From Adiantum capillus-veneris (Eukaryota > Streptophyta > Polypodiopsida > Polypodiales > Pteridaceae), in contig CM043964.1 of NCBI GenBank assembly GCA_014529385.2, positions 3,619,997 to 3,683,996 of the forward strand: a DNA stretch of 64,000 bases, written 5' to 3'. Below the pieces are notes generated by a model. The model ran no database searches, was not told the origin of the DNA, and saw only the letters and a program-made list of their open reading frames with translations. This document shows, in pieces, positions 56,816-63,023 of the stretch. The position numbers and the translations under genes are program-made. Positions within the stretch are counted from its first letter, which is position 1. The number at the start of each line of letters is the position of its first letter.

Positions 56816-57989
56816 CTTGTAGCATACAGTTTTCGACATAGCACCACTTAAGACTCATTGCATCCGCATCTTGTACCAGATTGTGCAATCAATAGTAGAC
56901 CACTCTCGCCATCGAGAGTGGGGCCCTTCAAATACAAGATGATGTGACAATTTAGAAAGCTGTCTGAAGATAGTCAAGTTTCTGAAAACATACATAGGTT
57001 CAACTAGCGTAGTCAAACCATGAAGGTGTAGCTTAACCGGTACCTCAAGTTGACAGCCTCCTACATCACATGCTTATTGGCATGCAAACCAAGACTAGAT
57101 CAACAATGGTTACCTCCACTAAACCACAACTAGATTTGTATTTGGCAAAAGCTGAGCTTCTTGTTGTCATAGTGAAGCACAGCAGGCTAAGGCTCAACTA
57201 GAAACTATCCTAAATACTAGGCCCTTGCTGTTTCTGGCACCTTAAATCGAGCTGCTATTACCAAGTGCTTATTTGCCTCACAAAAATAAAAGGAAAATGT
57301 TCCTGACCCCTTAAATCGAGCTGTCATTACCAAGTCCTTCCCGATTTTTACGAAAGAAAAAGACGGTTCATCACATGAAGATTAATTACAATTATGATAC
57401 AAGCAGCAACAATGTCTCAATGTCAAGACTTGACTTACCCGCTGTTTCACTTTTCTGAAATCCAGCAGATGCAGCTTTGGGAGCTTGTGAATAACATAGA
57501 GTCGATAGTGTGTTTTTTTTGTCACTATATTGTCTAGTAAGGATAAAGATTGTAGGTTTGCAAGTACTGCAAGAGGATCAAGATCCCCCAAGTTTACCAA
57601 GCGATTATTTGTAAGAACCAAGGTGTGAAGCTTGGGCAAAAAACCTGTAAAGGACGTACGAGGCTAAGTTCATAAGCGGCCCAAACAAAATCACGTGCTG
57701 CCCACAACAAATTGACTTACTAAAAATTGATTGAAAGCAATACCTCCAATATTTGGATTGATTCGTGCTATCCTGTTATTGCTGACAAGTAAGGTAGTGA
57801 GTCTTTTTAAATACGGAAATCCCTCCAACTTTACTAGCTCATTGTCAGAAAGGTCAATACTGTCAAATTGATCCTGTACAATCAGCAAGATCCACCCTAA
57901 AAATCCAATTATTTCATATATAAGCAAGAAATATACAAGAAAACAAACCTCAGTGGCACCAAGGTTTTCGATAACAGCAATCTTATTTC
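43004..57989 (-). CDS. U2 small nuclear ribonucleoprotein A' (partial gene, seven 3' exons)
   Basis: Seven exons joined by GT-AG introns encode a leucine-rich-repeat protein matching the spliceosomal U2A' family. In the family, U2A' binds U2 snRNA stem-loop IV together with U2B'' in the nucleus. Visible blocks are [84 protein letters not shown], then the conserved C-terminal [10 protein letters not shown] and [19 protein letters not shown]. Phases join exactly. The N-terminal exon (about 28 residues expected, ending in LDLRG) lies outside the window or was missed. One intron is 13,772 bp; the other five are 75-99 bp. No stop or frameshift is seen, so it is probably functional. Confidence 0.93.
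43092..43271 (-). CDS. U2A' exon: [11 protein letters not shown] and acidic tail
   Basis: 60 codons, phase 0 at both ends. Acceptor TTTTGTAG and donor CAG|GTACAT. Begins [16 protein letters not shown], the conserved end of the family, then a Ser/Asn/Thr-rich tail typical of plants. Confidence 0.93.
43368..43418 (-). CDS. U2A' exon: [17 protein letters not shown]
   Basis: 17 codons, phase 0, acceptor TTTGCAG and donor AAG|GTATGA. The helix A-A-I-x-x-S-Q-T-x-E-E-V-A-R-L-E is diagnostic for U2A'. Confidence 0.95.
43505..43666 (-). CDS. U2A' exon after the giant intron
   Basis: 54 codons, phase 0. It opens [19 protein letters not shown], which joins KVKQR of the exon 13.8 kb upstream to give the family's KVK-x-x-ERQEA block. 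It ends [12 protein letters not shown]. Acceptor GAGCACAG, donor AAG|GTATCT. Confidence 0.95.
44219..44877. mobile_element. GTAC-rich repeat element, longer copy
   Basis: Both ends are crowded with TACGTAC and GTACAGTACGG motifs, the right end in roughly inverted order. The middle is AT-rich and noncoding. Bases 44219-44500 recur at 58793-59077. It is probably a DNA transposon of MITE type; no clean target duplication was found. Confidence 0.6.
44889..45085 (+). repeat. Short LTR, about 197 bp
   Basis: Starts TGTGATAGATCAGG and ends GGCCTGACAGCA, followed at once by a primer site. A TATATAG box at 44939 is followed by GGGAGGGGGGGC. The very short LTR suggests a TRIM-like or copia element. 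No second LTR was recognised. Confidence 0.5.
45086..45101 (+). other. Primer binding site, initiator tRNA-Met type
   Basis: TGGTATCAAAGCCTAG directly after the LTR end at 45085, one mismatch within the first 12 bases. Confidence 0.6.
45102..46257. other. Interior of the short-LTR element and unassigned intron DNA
   Basis: No gag or pol recognised; open frames on both strands at 45297-45755 have no domains. The right limit of the element is unknown. Confidence 0.4.
46258..46390. repeat. Fragment related to the motif-rich F/G LTRs
   Basis: CCTAGCGTTTTTTC, CAGCCAGCG, CCCCAACGTTTTTGC and GGTTTTCAGTTTTCAGCC reproduce the repeated motif of the F and G LTRs, but no LTR end or primer site is attached. 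Confidence 0.4.
46611..46882 (-). repeat. LTR H (272 bp) of a minus-strand element
   Basis: On the minus strand it runs from TGTTATGTCCCGCTC to GGCCCCAACA with a TATTATAAAAGG box. Upstream on that strand lies AAGGGGGGAAG, a good polypurine tract, so this is a 3' LTR. The rest of the element is cut off 25 bp further by the LTR of element F. Confidence 0.6.
46908..47929 (+). repeat. 5' LTR of element F
   Basis: Starts TGTCACATACACATC and ends GTTGCACATTACA. It contains a tandem duplication with CACCCAAGGCCTGGCG at about 47357 and 47394, many GCGTTTTCAGC-like motifs (47320-47560), and a (TC)n tract at 47711-47762. Confidence 0.8.
47711..47762. repeat. (TC)n microsatellite in the F LTR
   Basis: About 26 TC units. 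Confidence 0.9.
47930..47945 (+). other. Primer binding site of element F
   Basis: TGGTATCAGAGCTCAG directly after the LTR end; exact match to the common plant initiator tRNA-Met site. Confidence 0.85.
48133..48796 (+). mobile_element. LTR element E, 5' part only
   Basis: LTR 48133-48552 (420 bp) starts TGTCACAATTGTGAC and ends CCTTACA, with a TATATAAG box at 48422. A primer site TGGTATCAGAGCG follows at 48554, then about 240 bp of leader to element D. Beyond D only a few bases of E remain before F resumes. It interrupts the F leader inside a CCTCTTTT stretch. The 3' LTR is missing. Confidence 0.7.
48797..49353 (+). repeat. 5' LTR of D, 557 bp
   Basis: TGTCACAAAGTGATGACG to TTTGTTACA. Differs from the 3' LTR by one C/T substitution near 49160 and by the arrangement of an A/T tract at 48921-48946. 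It carries four teloboxes. Confidence 0.95.
48828..48892 (+). promoter_or_regulatory. Four phased teloboxes in the D LTR
   Basis: AAACCCTAA at 48828, 48847, 48865 and 48884 (spacing 19, 18, 19 bp), repeated in the 3' LTR at 54788-54852. Teloboxes are known regulatory sites in plant promoters, bound by TRB-type Myb proteins; the role here is inferred. Confidence 0.7.
49355..49370 (+). other. Primer binding site of D
   Basis: TGGTATCAGAGCACGG one base after the LTR end; matches initiator tRNA-Met. Confidence 0.9.
49424..50890 (+). pseudogene. D gag with zinc knuckle
   Basis: Starts at the ATG at 49424 ([15 protein letters not shown]). The frame is broken by TAG at 49850 and 49955, shifts near 49990 and 50215, meets TAG at 50349 where Trp is expected (ARTW-W), and then gives the capsid core [20 protein letters not shown] and [11 protein letters not shown] run of 11 A at 50783 shifts the frame again. 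In the new frame [16 protein letters not shown] (CX2CX4HX4C) is readable at about 50843-50890. Ser- and Lys-rich linker at 49890-50080. Confidence 0.85.
51150..51340 (+). pseudogene. D protease, C-terminal part
   Basis: The frame reads [20 protein letters not shown], then after a TGA at 51233 [18 protein letters not shown], the chromovirus retropepsin end. The DSGA active site upstream is not found; a deletion or heavy decay at about 51090-51130 removed it. Confidence 0.75.
51480..52110 (+). pseudogene. D reverse transcriptase
   Basis: [77 protein letters not shown] and [16 protein letters not shown] are intact, with the catalytic [11 protein letters not shown] codons at 52011 and 52056 interrupt it; the second stands where Gln is expected (QVF-Q-AL). 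Confidence 0.92.
52080..52800 (+). pseudogene. D RNase H
   Basis: [20 protein letters not shown] ends the connection. [36 protein letters not shown] and [13 protein letters not shown] hold the RNase H acids, and after a TAG at 52704 (Gln expected) [18 protein letters not shown] closes it. A double frameshift near 52105-52150 garbles the [12 protein letters not shown] segment. Confidence 0.9.
52801..53760 (+). pseudogene. D integrase
   Basis: The zinc finger reads [19 protein letters not shown] and FVRSCLVC with a TAG at 53106 in place of Gln. The core starts ENIEMDF and jumps to [16 protein letters not shown], so the stretch after the first catalytic Asp is deleted. [16 protein letters not shown] has the Glu position. 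A TGA at 53524 and a TAG at 53578 break the tail. A TAG also stands at 52830. Confidence 0.88.
53851..54150 (+). pseudogene. D integrase C terminus with chromodomain
   Basis: [14 protein letters not shown] is the GPY/F-type end block. [37 protein letters not shown] and [18 protein letters not shown] form a chromodomain with its aromatic positions (F, F, W). Chromodomains direct chromovirus integration to marked chromatin (family knowledge). The natural stop is TAG at 54148. Confidence 0.9.
54151..54756 (+). other. D 3' untranslated region with short tandem repeats and polypurine tract
   Basis: Holds five or six GATGTCNNGTGATGTC-like units at 54558-54617 and ends in TTTCAAGAGGGGGGTA before the LTR. 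Confidence 0.75.
54757..55319 (+). repeat. 3' LTR of D, 563 bp
   Basis: Same sequence as 48797-49353 apart from one substitution and a rearranged A/T tract (T9 A8 T15 instead of A12 T14). Confidence 0.95.
55325..55984 (+). pseudogene. F leader and shrunken gag frame
   Basis: The leader to 55640 matches G1 and G2 (GCGGCCGGCCAATCGA, GTGCGCCCACGGAAA, then CCTCAAGACC repeats). The frame [17 protein letters not shown] at 55641 matches MDTSLRGDEHERGEEEF of G2. It ends at 55971 with [14 protein letters not shown], directly before polypurine AAAAGGAGGGGA, so most of gag-pol has been deleted. Confidence 0.75.
55985..56932 (+). repeat. 3' LTR of F, truncated
   Basis: Starts TGTCACATGACACATCC. Contains about ten GCGTTTT-type motifs and a (GTC)n run at 56783-56816. 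It stops after ACTCTCGCCATCGAGAGTGG, where G1 and G2 continue for 230 bp more. Confidence 0.75.
56933..57438. other. U2A' intron sequence near the donor
   Basis: No mobile element recognised. A short direct repeat, CCTTAAATCGAGCTG with ATTACCAAGT, occurs at about 57238 and 57309. Confidence 0.4.
57439..57644 (-). CDS. U2A' exon: third to fifth LRR and cap
   Basis: 206 nt, acceptor TTTACAG, donor CGG|GTAAGT. Encodes [38 protein letters not shown] and [18 protein letters not shown]. The HYRLYVI cap motif is diagnostic for U2A'. Phase 1 in, phase 0 out. Confidence 0.96.
57744..57873 (-). CDS. U2A' exon: first LRRs
   Basis: 130 nt, acceptor TGTACAG, donor GAG|GTATTG. Encodes [40 protein letters not shown] and NIG, with one base carried over. 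Confidence 0.96.
57949..57989 (-). CDS. U2A' exon: [14 protein letters not shown]
   Basis: 41 nt, too short for ORF finding, seen by homology. Acceptor TTTCAG, donor GAG|GTTTGT. The first codon (Gly) is completed by one base from an upstream exon not in view. Confidence 0.93.
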
Positions 57990-58792
57990 CTGAAACAGCC
58001 CAAACTATAAGTCAAATTTCAGGCTGCTTGCTTGTCTACAAAAAATCCATGAGACAATCACAATACCCCATATTTCAAAAATAAAAGCAGCTCTATGTAT
58101 AAAGAGGTTATCATCTCAACCAAAGCAATGGAGCTGGCACTAAAAGAAATTTGCAGTAAGCACTCCCTTAACACTTGCAAAGGCTTTTCAGCTTACCCAG
58201 CTTCTCTATTTTGCATGGATCCTTAGACCTATGGTTCGATACAACGAACTGAAAAAAGGACTAATAGACAGAAATAAAATAAATATGCTCTTTTTTAGGG
58301 CTTGGCTAAAGCCAATGGCAAAGCTCCAAAAAAAGGTACCAAAAAGGTTATAACAATAGTTAAACCAAGTTCTTTTTCTTTTAATCCAAACTGCAACCCA
58401 GCTTATGACTATAAAAGTCATACCAATCTAGCCATCAATTTATACACCCTTAAGACTCTAAAGCAGTTGATAGCATCTGCTATTAACAACTTAACCCAAA
58501 AGTGTCTGTTATTTACAAAGTTAGCCAAAAGTATCTATTAAAAATTATCCACGCTTAAACTTTGCCAAAGCTTGCATACAAACTACTACCACATCAGCAA
58601 TTGGTACAACCCATGATTTGCAACGTACATTACGGTGCAATTTCCGAGTGCCAAGTCATTTTCTTTGACACCTCTCTCTTTCGCTTGTACGTCTACCCCT
58701 CTACACTTGTTCGGTGGCCATGCCACACCAATAGATTGTCACATCGCCTAGCCTTGGGAGAGGTCACCTAGGTAGAGAGGACTCGCAAGGTC
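57990..58792. other. U2A' upstream intron, unassigned part
   Basis: No U2A' first exon was recognised here, and no other gene. Confidence 0.4.
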
Positions 58793-59077
58793 GTACCATA
58801 CGTAATGTACGGTACGTATCTATACGTACTATACGTCGTTCCGTATGGATAAATTTTTTATGTACGTAAAATTACGTACCTTTGTAAAAAACTAGTAAAT
58901 GAGAGAACATTTTTTTAAAAATTCTATTATTCATTAGAAATTAAGAAAATGTATATCATGCAAACTACTTGGAGACACATTACTACATTTTATCAACTGG
59001 AGATTCACTAGCCAAATACCAAGTAACGATCGTGTAAAACATACATTAAACATTTTGAATCTATTGACAAAAGAACA
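58793..59077. mobile_element. GTAC-rich repeat element, copy cut by element G1
   Basis: Matches 44219-44500 closely (GTACCATACGTAATGTACGG start) and stops exactly where the G1 LTR begins. The remainder should lie beyond the right end of G1. Confidence 0.7.
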
Positions 59078-60244
59078 TGTCACGTGACACATCCAACCTA
59101 TGTGTTCGTGGACAAGCTACAGCATAGCAAGGGTTTCCGTCAAGTCCAATCAGTCTAGATTAGAAGTGATCTGGCACTTTTGTGAGTCTATTCGTAGACC
59201 GAGTCACTTAGTATAGATGCATATCCTCTGGTTGCACACAGCATGATCATAAGCATTCCCATCAGAATCCATTAGAATCAGTTAGGGGATTTTTCCAATG
59301 CATTTAGCCTATTTTTGACATTTTTCACTTATTAATTTAAGTGACTTTCCAACAAAAGTAGGTAGGGCAATTTGGGTAAGAAAATATATAAGCAAACCAA
59401 AGTTAGCACTAAATGGCAGATGAGCCAGGAGTACAGCAGGCCTTTGGCAACAGGTCCTCCCCTCTCTCAGCAAGAACCATCAAGCACCCACTAGCATTGG
59501 CGTTTTTCCCTCACCCTCAGACTAGCATTTTCTATTGCACCCTCGCCACCATTGCCTTGGCGTTTTCAGCACTTACCTCGCGGGTTCACACCCTAAAAGC
59601 CAGCGTTTTCCAGATCACCATCAAGCTGCGAAAGCTATCATTTTCCACATCGCTAGAGGGCTGAATATCCAGCGTTTTCAGCATCATAACAGGCTGCGTT
59701 TTCAGCCTTCGTTCGCATCAAATCAGGCAGCGTTTTTCAGCGCTATACACAGCAGGAACAGCAGCGTTTTTGGAAGGCAAAAATCTGTGTTTTCAGCAAT
59801 ACAAAACAGCCTCGAAATCGGCGTTTTCCATCGCAGCAGATTTCAGCAGTTAGCGTTTTTTGGACAGCAGTTAGAACCTTTCTATTTTCAGCCCTATTGT
59901 CGTCATTGCCATCCCGGTTTTCGTCGTCGACATAGCTTAGATCTGCATCAATTTTATGCACCATCATTGTACCCGTTTGTGCAGTCAATCGTAGACCACT
60001 CTCGCCAATGAGAGTAGGGCCTTCGAAGGAGGGTTTTACAACGTCTCTGGTGTCGTATCTCTCTTCTCTCTGTCTCTCAGTCTCATACACTTGCACGCAC
60101 AGTGTCCACTCACTTTGTTCGTGATCATAGCACTCTCCATTAAGAATGGAAGGCTCTCCCTTCCATAAGAACTAAAAGAAACCTTGAGCAAATATGAATC
60201 ACTCACCTTGAGAAAGTACAACATTCATTCCGTTGCACATAACA
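59078..60244 (+). repeat. 5' LTR of G1, 1,167 bp
   Basis: Starts with the perfect palindrome TGTCACGTGACA and ends GTTGCACATAACA. About a dozen GCGTTTT(C)AGC-like motifs lie between 59498 and 59890. Confidence 0.85.
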
Positions 60245-60245
60245 T

Positions 60246-60681
60246 TGGTATCAGAGCTTTGGCAGTGTTCTGTATCACTCAAGGAAAGAATTACAAGTTT
60301 TTTTTTGCTTGTTGCAGTCGGACGAACCCAAGTTCGCTTGGGCGTGTCGATTCCTAATCATGTTTTTGAAGAGTGACAGGAATCCCAAGAAAGAAGGGCT
60401 TGTCCAGCCTCCCCTTGTGTCTCTTTTCACTTATTGAGAGCGGACCGTGCACTTGACGGCCGGCCAATCGACATGAGGTGAGAAAAAGCAACCTTGGTGT
60501 GAGCGCCAGGCCGCCAAGGGGTGCGCCCGCCGCAGAAAGGAGTAGAACTCGGGTGAAGAGAAGATCCTTCTCAAACACGGTTTGTAAGCGAAAGAAAACC
60601 TCAAGAACCTCAAGACCCTCAAGAACCTCAAGACCCTCAAGAACCCAAGTTCCTCGTGGACTTAAGAACCAAACATCATAG
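60246..60681 (+). other. Primer site and leader of G1
   Basis: TGGTATCAGAGCTTTGG, then the same leader as G2 with a CCTCAAGAACCTCAAGACC repeat near 60600-60650. It ends where G2 begins. Confidence 0.8.
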
Positions 60682-61923
60682 TGTCACGTGACACATCCAA
60701 CCCTATGTGTCCGTGGACAAGCTACAACACGACAAGGGTTCAGTCTAGATTTAGAAGTGATCTGGCACTTTTGTGAATCTATTCGTAGACCGTGCATGCC
60801 CAGTCACTTAGTGTAGATGCATATCCTCTGGTTGCACACAGCATGATCATAAGCATTCCCATCAGAATCCTTCAGGGGAATTTTTCAGTGTATTTGACCT
60901 ATTTTACCTATTTTTGGCATTTTTCACTCATTAATTTAAGTGACTTTCCAACAAAAGTAGGTAGGGCAATTTGGGTAAGAAAATATAATCAAACCAAAGT
61001 TAGCACTAAATGGCAGAAGAGGCAGCAAGAGCTCCACGCGCAACAGGCACCTTCTCAGAAAACCCCCCCCCTCCCAGGAGACCTAGCGTTTTTGGAGCAG
61101 AGCCATCACCTAGCGTTTCATCACCAGATCAGCCAACGATTTGCTTTTGCAGATTCCGGCGACAGCAAAACCTCGGAGCAGCCTAGCGTTTTGCATTTTG
61201 CAAAGCAACTGGCGAAAGCAGCAGAATTTCAGCCCTAGCGTTTTTGGTTTGCAGATCAGCCCCGGCGTTTTGCAGCTTTACCGCGACGGAACAGCAAGGA
61301 GCATTAGCGTTTTCAGTTTTCAGCAGTTAGCACCCGCAGATAAAGTCCCGAACCTCGCAGATCTCACCTTCCCGCAGCAGTTCCTCGCCGCACGGTCAGT
61401 TTCCGCAAGGTTTACATTTTCAGCCCGGAAAACACAGATTTCAGCATCTGCGTTTTCAGCGCATCGTCGTCATCGACATAGAGTCAGAATTCAGCGGATA
61501 GAAGATTTGCAGATTTCAGCCCATAGCGTTTTTGGACAGCAGTAGAAAGATTGCAGATTTCAGCCCATAGGTCGACTTCGTCATCCCCGTCTTCATCGCC
61601 GACATAGCCTAGACTTGCATCAGTCTCATGCATACGGTTTGTACCAGTTTGTGCAATCATAAGTAGACCACTCTCGCCGACGAGAGTGGGGCCTTCGGAG
61701 AAGGGTTTTACAACAGTTTCTGGTGTCGTATCTCTCTTCTCTCTCTATCTCTCAGTCTCACACACTTGCACGCACAGTGTCCATTCACTTTGTTTGTGAT
61801 CATAGCATTCTCTCATGAAGAACGGAAGGCTCTACCTTCCATTAGACCAAAAAGGAACCTTGAGCACAGTTCGGAGCACTCATCTTGAGCAAAGCGCAAA
61901 CAATCATTCCGCTGCACCTAACA
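60682..61923 (+). repeat. 5' LTR of G2, 1,242 bp
   Basis: Starts TGTCACGTGACACATCC and ends GCTGCACCTAACA. Same motif array (CTAGCGTTTTTGG and related units at 61082-61540). Confidence 0.85.
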
Positions 61924-61924
61924 T

Positions 61925-62376
61925 TGGTATCAGAGCTTTGGCACTGTTCTGTATCACACAAGGAAAGAACCACAAGAATCACAAGAATTTTTTTTGCTTG
62001 TTGAGGTCGCACGAACCCAAGTTCGCTTGGGCGTGTCGATTCCTAATCGTGTTTTTGAAGAGTGACAGGAATCCCAAGAAAGAAGGACTTGTCCAGCCTC
62101 CCCTTGTGTCTCTTTTCACTCATTGAGAGCGGACCGTGCACTTAGCGGCCGGCCAATCGACGTGAGGTGGGAAAAAGCAACCTTGGTGTGAGCGCAAGGC
62201 TGCCAAAGCGTGCGCCCACGGAAAGGAGTAGAACTCGGGTGAAGAGAAGATCCTTCTCAAACACGGTTTGCAAGCGAAAGAAAACCTCAAGAACCTCAAG
62301 AACCCAAGAACCCAAGACCTCAAGACCCCCAAGAACCCAAGACCCACAAGAACCCACAAGAACCCACGACTTCAGA
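61925..62376 (+). other. Primer site and leader of G2
   Basis: TGGTATCAGAGCTTTGG at 61925. The end of the leader is built of AAGAACCCAAGA-type short repeats (62284-62370). Confidence 0.8.
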
Positions 62377-62589
62377 ATGGTCATCACTCGAAGCGGAATG
62401 GATACTTCGCTTAGAGGTGATGAGCATGAGAGAGGCGAAGAAGAATTTTCCCCACCAGGAGGTTTTTCCGACCCTCCCCCTTCCCCATCTACGCCAAGGA
62501 TTGCACTAACTCCTATGGAGGAGTTGGAGCAGATGCTTATGGACAAGAAGTTGTCACGCGAAGCAAGAAGAGCAAAAAGAAAAGCATAA
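62377..62589 (+). pseudogene. G2 gag-like N terminus
   Basis: ATG at 62377 (or 62398). MDTSLRGDEHERGEEEF, then a Pro/Ser-rich [18 protein letters not shown] and a basic helix. A TAA at 62587 interrupts it. The frame continues as MECEHQERMAAIAREPM to a second TAA at 62641, next to the MITE. No capsid fold can be named with certainty. Confidence 0.6.
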
Positions 62590-62644
62590 ATGGAGTGCGA
62601 ACACCAAGAAAGAATGGCAGCCATAGCGCGTGAGCCAATGTAAC

Positions 62645-63019
62645 AGGGAACGGGGGGAACACGGCCCAAACGTTCCACGACGGAGATGGGAACAAAACGC
62701 CGTTCCGGAACGGTGTTCTGGCGGTGTTCTGGAATGGGGGGAACGAGGCGGAACGGCAAAATGCGGGGCGGAACGGGCAAAAGTAGGCATTTGGGGGGGA
62801 AAAAGTGGCAGATTTGGGACTGTTCGAAGAACATATTTGGTGCAGTTTGAGGGCAGATTTGGGGGCAGTTTTGGGGTTGTTTAGGAGTTTATTTGAGACT
62901 AAGCTGAATGGAGGTAATTCAAGCCTTACTCTAGGTGGACCGTTCCGTCCCCTTCCCGTTCCGCCCCCCTCTTCTTCTCCCCGTTCCCGTCCCGTTCCCG
63001 TTCCCCGTTCCCGTTCCGA
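62645..63019. mobile_element. GAACGG-rich MITE inside G2 gag
   Basis: 375 bp flanked by GTAAC on both sides (62640-62644 and 63020-63024). Left part is GGAACGGGG and GGTGTTCTGG rich; right end is CCCGTTCCCGTTCC rich, giving imperfect inverted ends. No coding capacity. Removing it with one GTAAC keeps the gag frame. Confidence 0.7.
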
Positions 63020-63023
63020 GTAA

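Larger units (their letters stand above)
46908..56932 (+). mobile_element. LTR element F, interrupted by E and D
   Basis: 5' LTR 46908-47929, primer site, leader, and after the insertions the rest of the leader (from about 55325), a shrunken gag frame, polypurine tract and 3' LTR (55985 to about 56932, truncated). Same family as G1 and G2 at 59078-64000. The internal region has lost nearly all of gag-pol: the gag start runs into what looks like the polyprotein end within 330 bp. Confidence 0.8.
43667..57438 (-). other. Giant intron of U2A', 13,772 bp
   Basis: Donor CGG|GTAAGT at 57438 and acceptor GAGCACAG| at 43667, between codons KQR and ERQ. It contains a GTAC-rich repeat, a short-LTR element, an LTR on the minus strand, and element F with E and D nested. 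D, E and F lie on the plus strand, opposite to the gene. Confidence 0.9.

Noticed and set aside
58200-58420. Candidate first exon of U2A'
   Set aside because: No match to the expected N-terminal block ending in LDLRG and no donor in the right phase.
47930-61941. TGGTATCAGAGC matches as tRNA genes
   Set aside because: Only the 12-18 bases complementary to the tRNA 3' end are present, each right after an LTR end; they are primer sites.
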